The notes beneath the pieces are model-generated. The model was not told the DNA's origin. It searched no databases and saw only the letters and a program-made list of their open reading frames with translations. A program made the translations under genes and the position numbers. A DNA stretch of 8,014 bases from DASYSA01 sp036003885 (lineage in GTDB: Bacteria; Acidobacteriota; Blastocatellia; UBA7656): the NCBI GenBank assembly GCA_036003885.1, contig DASYSA010000449.1, positions 1-8,014 on the forward strand. The letters are read 5' to 3'. Shown piece after piece: positions 5,994 through 8,014 of the stretch (the first letter of the stretch is position 1; each line of letters opens with the position of its first letter).

Positions 5994-7709
5994 TCAGAAA
6001 CGGACATCCGTCTCATCATGGTCTTTTTCCATTGCCTGTGGCTTGACTGGCTGTTTCACCCAGTTCGGTCGGCTATTGAGTCGCTTCCTGGCGTTGTCCA
6101 CGCCGTTCATTACGCGAGATGCGTATCCGTCTCCAGGACGGAGCGCCTCAGCCGTTTCAAATAATTTTAGGGCCCGGGCGTTGTCATGAACCTGAAGGGC
6201 CGCTTCTCCGCCAAACACACAAGCCGACACGGTCAAGGCATCGTGGGGATGCGACTTGACCAGCCTTTCGTACTCGACCGCCGCTTCACGAATCATATTC
6301 GACTCGCGAAGATAGTCACAAATTGAAAGCCAATCGCGGATCGGGATTCTGGGATCGACATGATCGTCCGGGAAAGCGGTTAGCAAAGCATCGTAGGCAT
6401 AGAGAGCCGCCTCTCTGTCGTGGTTGGCAAGATGATATCGGATGAGCCGCGCGTACGCGGAGTTCATCTGATCGTAGTCCAGCATACGCTGATAGACCTG
6501 GATCAGTGCAAGCATCGCTGTTGAATCGTTCGGGTTCCTGGCGAGTTCAACCTTAAGCTTGCGCTCCGCGATAGACACCTCGCCACTGTCGAGCAGTGCG
6601 AGTGCCTGTGTGACTCCGGGTGAGGCCGAGAAGGAGACCTTTGCTTCGATCCTGGGGTTGATATGCTTCTCTTCGTACTTAGTGGTCTTCAGAATGTACG
6701 CGAAGGCTGCGCCGAAAGTGAACCCGGCGATGTGGCAGATGAAGCTCGTCCCTCCGACCTTACCCCCTTTGTACGTCAGGATGAACCATAGCACTAGTTG
6801 TGTGGCGAAATAGTATACGAGATAGAAATAGCCCTTGATTCTGACGATACCCCAGGGCCGTCTTCCGAACATTACTACCAGGACAATGACCGGAATAGTG
6901 ACCATAGCCAGAGGATTTAGCGCCCATGCGATCCTCAGCTTCTCGTGAGGTAGCCTTATTAGAAAGGCGCCCATTGTGGCAAGAATGGCGCCGGACGCTC
7001 CGATCAGCGGCACCGTTGGCGCGCTCAACGCGGTCGGAATGCCGCCCACGACGGCGCCCGCCAAATAGAAGAGCAGGAAGGGGCCTCGTCCCCATAGGTC
7101 TTCAAGGCTCATACCTATTGCGAAGAGAGCCAGTAGATTGCCGAATAGATGAAGAGGGAACACCAGACCCATGAAGTTTGTGTTTCCGTGCAGGAATGCG
7201 TAGGTCAGGAACTGATGGACCTTCCACTCTCCCGCGCCAGCGAGGCCGTATTTGGTGAATATGCGATCTTCCCACGCATCCTTGAGCGTGCCGATCATGC
7301 GATCAATCTCAATGCGCATCTTGGCGGCGTCTGTGCCTCGCAACCACGCTTTGTATTCTGCCTGCCGTTCAGGGTCAGTCTTGATCTCCTCTTCGACTGC
7401 CTCAACCTGGAGTCGGTATGGGCCTACGTCCTTTAGTTTCGCCCTCACCCTGTCGTCGGCAAGAATCACGGCATTCTGCGCCAGGTAAGTGTCCACGTCC
7501 TTCATCGCCCTATTGAGGACCTTATCCTGCTGCACCGTCACGGGGAGACACACAAAGTAAACGATCACGTTTACCGCAAGGATAGAAAAGGTTACCCAGG
7601 GTATCCTGCGGAACGTAGAGTCTTCTCTGCCCAATGGCAAGACCGGCAGGCAGCCCTGGAAGACAATGATTATGAAGAAAGCAATGACTAGTATTATGTC
7701 GAACCACAT
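5994..7709 (-). CDS. Rhomboid-family intramembrane serine protease with TPR-like C-terminal domain
   Basis: A 571-residue inner-membrane protein. Rhomboids cut transmembrane segments of client proteins with a Ser-His dyad inside the membrane. The catalytic elements are all visible: HLFGN (187-191, His187 and Asn191), GASG (237-240, nucleophile Ser239) and HIAGFTFG (326-333, His326). Membrane helices lie at about 4-20, 38-56, 165-180, 186-205, 208-228, 236-252, 266-281, 294-312 and 322-340. Two parts are unusual: a charged, mostly helical insertion (about 60-162) between the second helix and the core, and a soluble helical tail (about 362-545) with repeated helix pairs of TPR type (for example AERKLKVELARNPNDSTAML). 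The tail may bind clients or partners. The ATG at 7707-7709 has no good ribosome binding site, so the start is the least certain part, but it places a membrane helix directly at the N-terminus. The substrate is unknown. Confidence 0.9.
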   Translation of the reverse strand: MWFDIILVIAFFIIIVFQGCLPVLPLGREDSTFRRIPWVTFSILAVNVIVYFVCLPVTVQQDKVLNRAMKDVDTYLAQNAVILADDRVRAKLKDVGPYRLQVEAVEEEIKTDPERQAEYKAWLRGTDAAKMRIEIDRMIGTLKDAWEDRIFTKYGLAGAGEWKVHQFLTYAFLHGNTNFMGLVFPLHLFGNLLALFAIGMSLEDLWGRGPFLLFYLAGAVVGGIPTALSAPTVPLIGASGAILATMGAFLIRLPHEKLRIAWALNPLAMVTIPVIVLVVMFGRRPWGIVRIKGYFYLVYYFATQLVLWFILTYKGGKVGGTSFICHIAGFTFGAAFAYILKTTKYEEKHINPRIEAKVSFSASPGVTQALALLDSGEVSIAERKLKVELARNPNDSTAMLALIQVYQRMLDYDQMNSAYARLIRYHLANHDREAALYAYDALLTAFPDDHVDPRIPIRDWLSICDYLRESNMIREAAVEYERLVKSHPHDALTVSACVFGGEAALQVHDNARALKLFETAEALRPGDGYASRVMNGVDNARKRLNSRPNWVKQPVKPQAMEKDHDETDVRF

Positions 7710-7810
7710 AGGGCTGAAACCAAATTGCGTGCTGAACGTGACGGAGGGGCAGGTCTCAGAGGATATGGAGGCGATCTAATCGATCCGTGTGATCTTCGCA
7801 GTCAAAGAGG

Positions 7811-7854
7811 ATAATAACAAAGCGGCCATTCAAGGCGCAATAGTTTTGTTGCGC
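7811..7854 (-). promoter_or_regulatory. Weak promoter candidate with an overlapping dyad, upstream of the rhomboid gene
   Basis: The dyad GCGCAA-N8-TTGCGC (7835-7854) has perfect 6-base arms. Its downstream half, TTGCGC, could act as a poor -35 box, followed after 18 bases by TATTAT (7811-7816), a 5-of-6 match to the -10 consensus. Transcription would begin near 7804, about 95 bases before the rhomboid start. The dyad might be an operator, or a weak hairpin terminator of the upstream gene (no U-tract is present). Confidence 0.3.
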
Positions 7855-7906
7855 TACAAGTTCGGCCCTGGTTTCTGGAGGCATAGGTACCGCACGGCCG
7901 AGGCCC

Positions 7907-8014
7907 CTAGTTCAGGTCAATCTCGTAGAGATCCACTTCCGCATTTGAGGCCCCCTCGATCCGTTTCAGATAGGATGGAGGGTAGCTCCAGAAAGCGGGA
8001 TATCGTGTACCGCC
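7907..8014 (-). CDS. C-terminal end of an unidentified protein (35 residues visible)
   Basis: An open minus-strand frame enters from the right edge and ends at TAG (7907-7909). The 35 residues are rich in aromatic residues and proline near the start (RYPAFWSYPPSYLKR) and end in an acidic strand-like stretch (EVDLYEIDLN). This composition looks like the tail of a folded, perhaps secreted or beta-rich protein more than a chance frame, and it follows the direction of all other genes here. The piece is too short to name a family. Confidence 0.55.
   Translation of the reverse strand, partial: GGTRYPAFWSYPPSYLKRIEGASNAEVDLYEIDLN

Overview
This window looks like an ordinary chromosomal segment of a moderately GC-rich, free-living bacterium. 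All genes that can be supported lie on the minus strand, so they are read from high to low coordinates. Several features would fit an Acidobacteriota-type genome (Blastocatellia-like): a lipoprotein sulfate-binding protein, a rhomboid protease fused to a TPR-like tail, a large B12-type radical SAM protein and a ROK regulator. This placement is an impression from protein style and is not proven. No insertion sequence, CRISPR array, tRNA, rRNA, integrase or phage gene was found.

Layout from right to left, in the direction of transcription. (1) 8014-7907: the last 35 codons of an unidentified protein. (2) 7906-7710: a short intergenic region with a dyad and a weak promoter candidate. (3) 7709-5994: a membrane protein with a rhomboid protease core, an unusual soluble insertion near the N-terminus and a helical, TPR-like C-terminal half. 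(4) 5793-3967: a 608-residue cobalamin-binding-type radical SAM protein of unknown substrate. (5) 3966-3299: 668 bases without a convincing gene. Its left part holds a good sigma70-type promoter and a structured leader for the next operon. (6) 3298-774: a compact three-gene operon encoding a ROK-family regulator, a HAD phosphatase and a 77-residue three-helix membrane protein. The last two genes overlap by 8 bases, and the operon ends in a U-tailed terminator. (7) 731-334: the most notable part, a long leader that matches the cyclic di-AMP riboswitch class (ydaO-yuaA) in its signature segments. It is followed by a perfect 15-bp hairpin. (8) 333-1: the N-terminal 111 residues of a sulfate-type ABC transporter binding lipoprotein, which the riboswitch leader should control.

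Functionally, the riboswitch and sulfate-binding gene form one unit, with c-di-AMP sensing apparently linked to oxyanion uptake. That differs from the potassium, osmolyte and cell-wall targets usually associated with this riboswitch. The ROK-HAD-membrane protein operon looks like a small sugar or sugar-phosphate related module under its own regulator. The rhomboid and radical SAM genes are separated by 200 bases and show no clear functional link.
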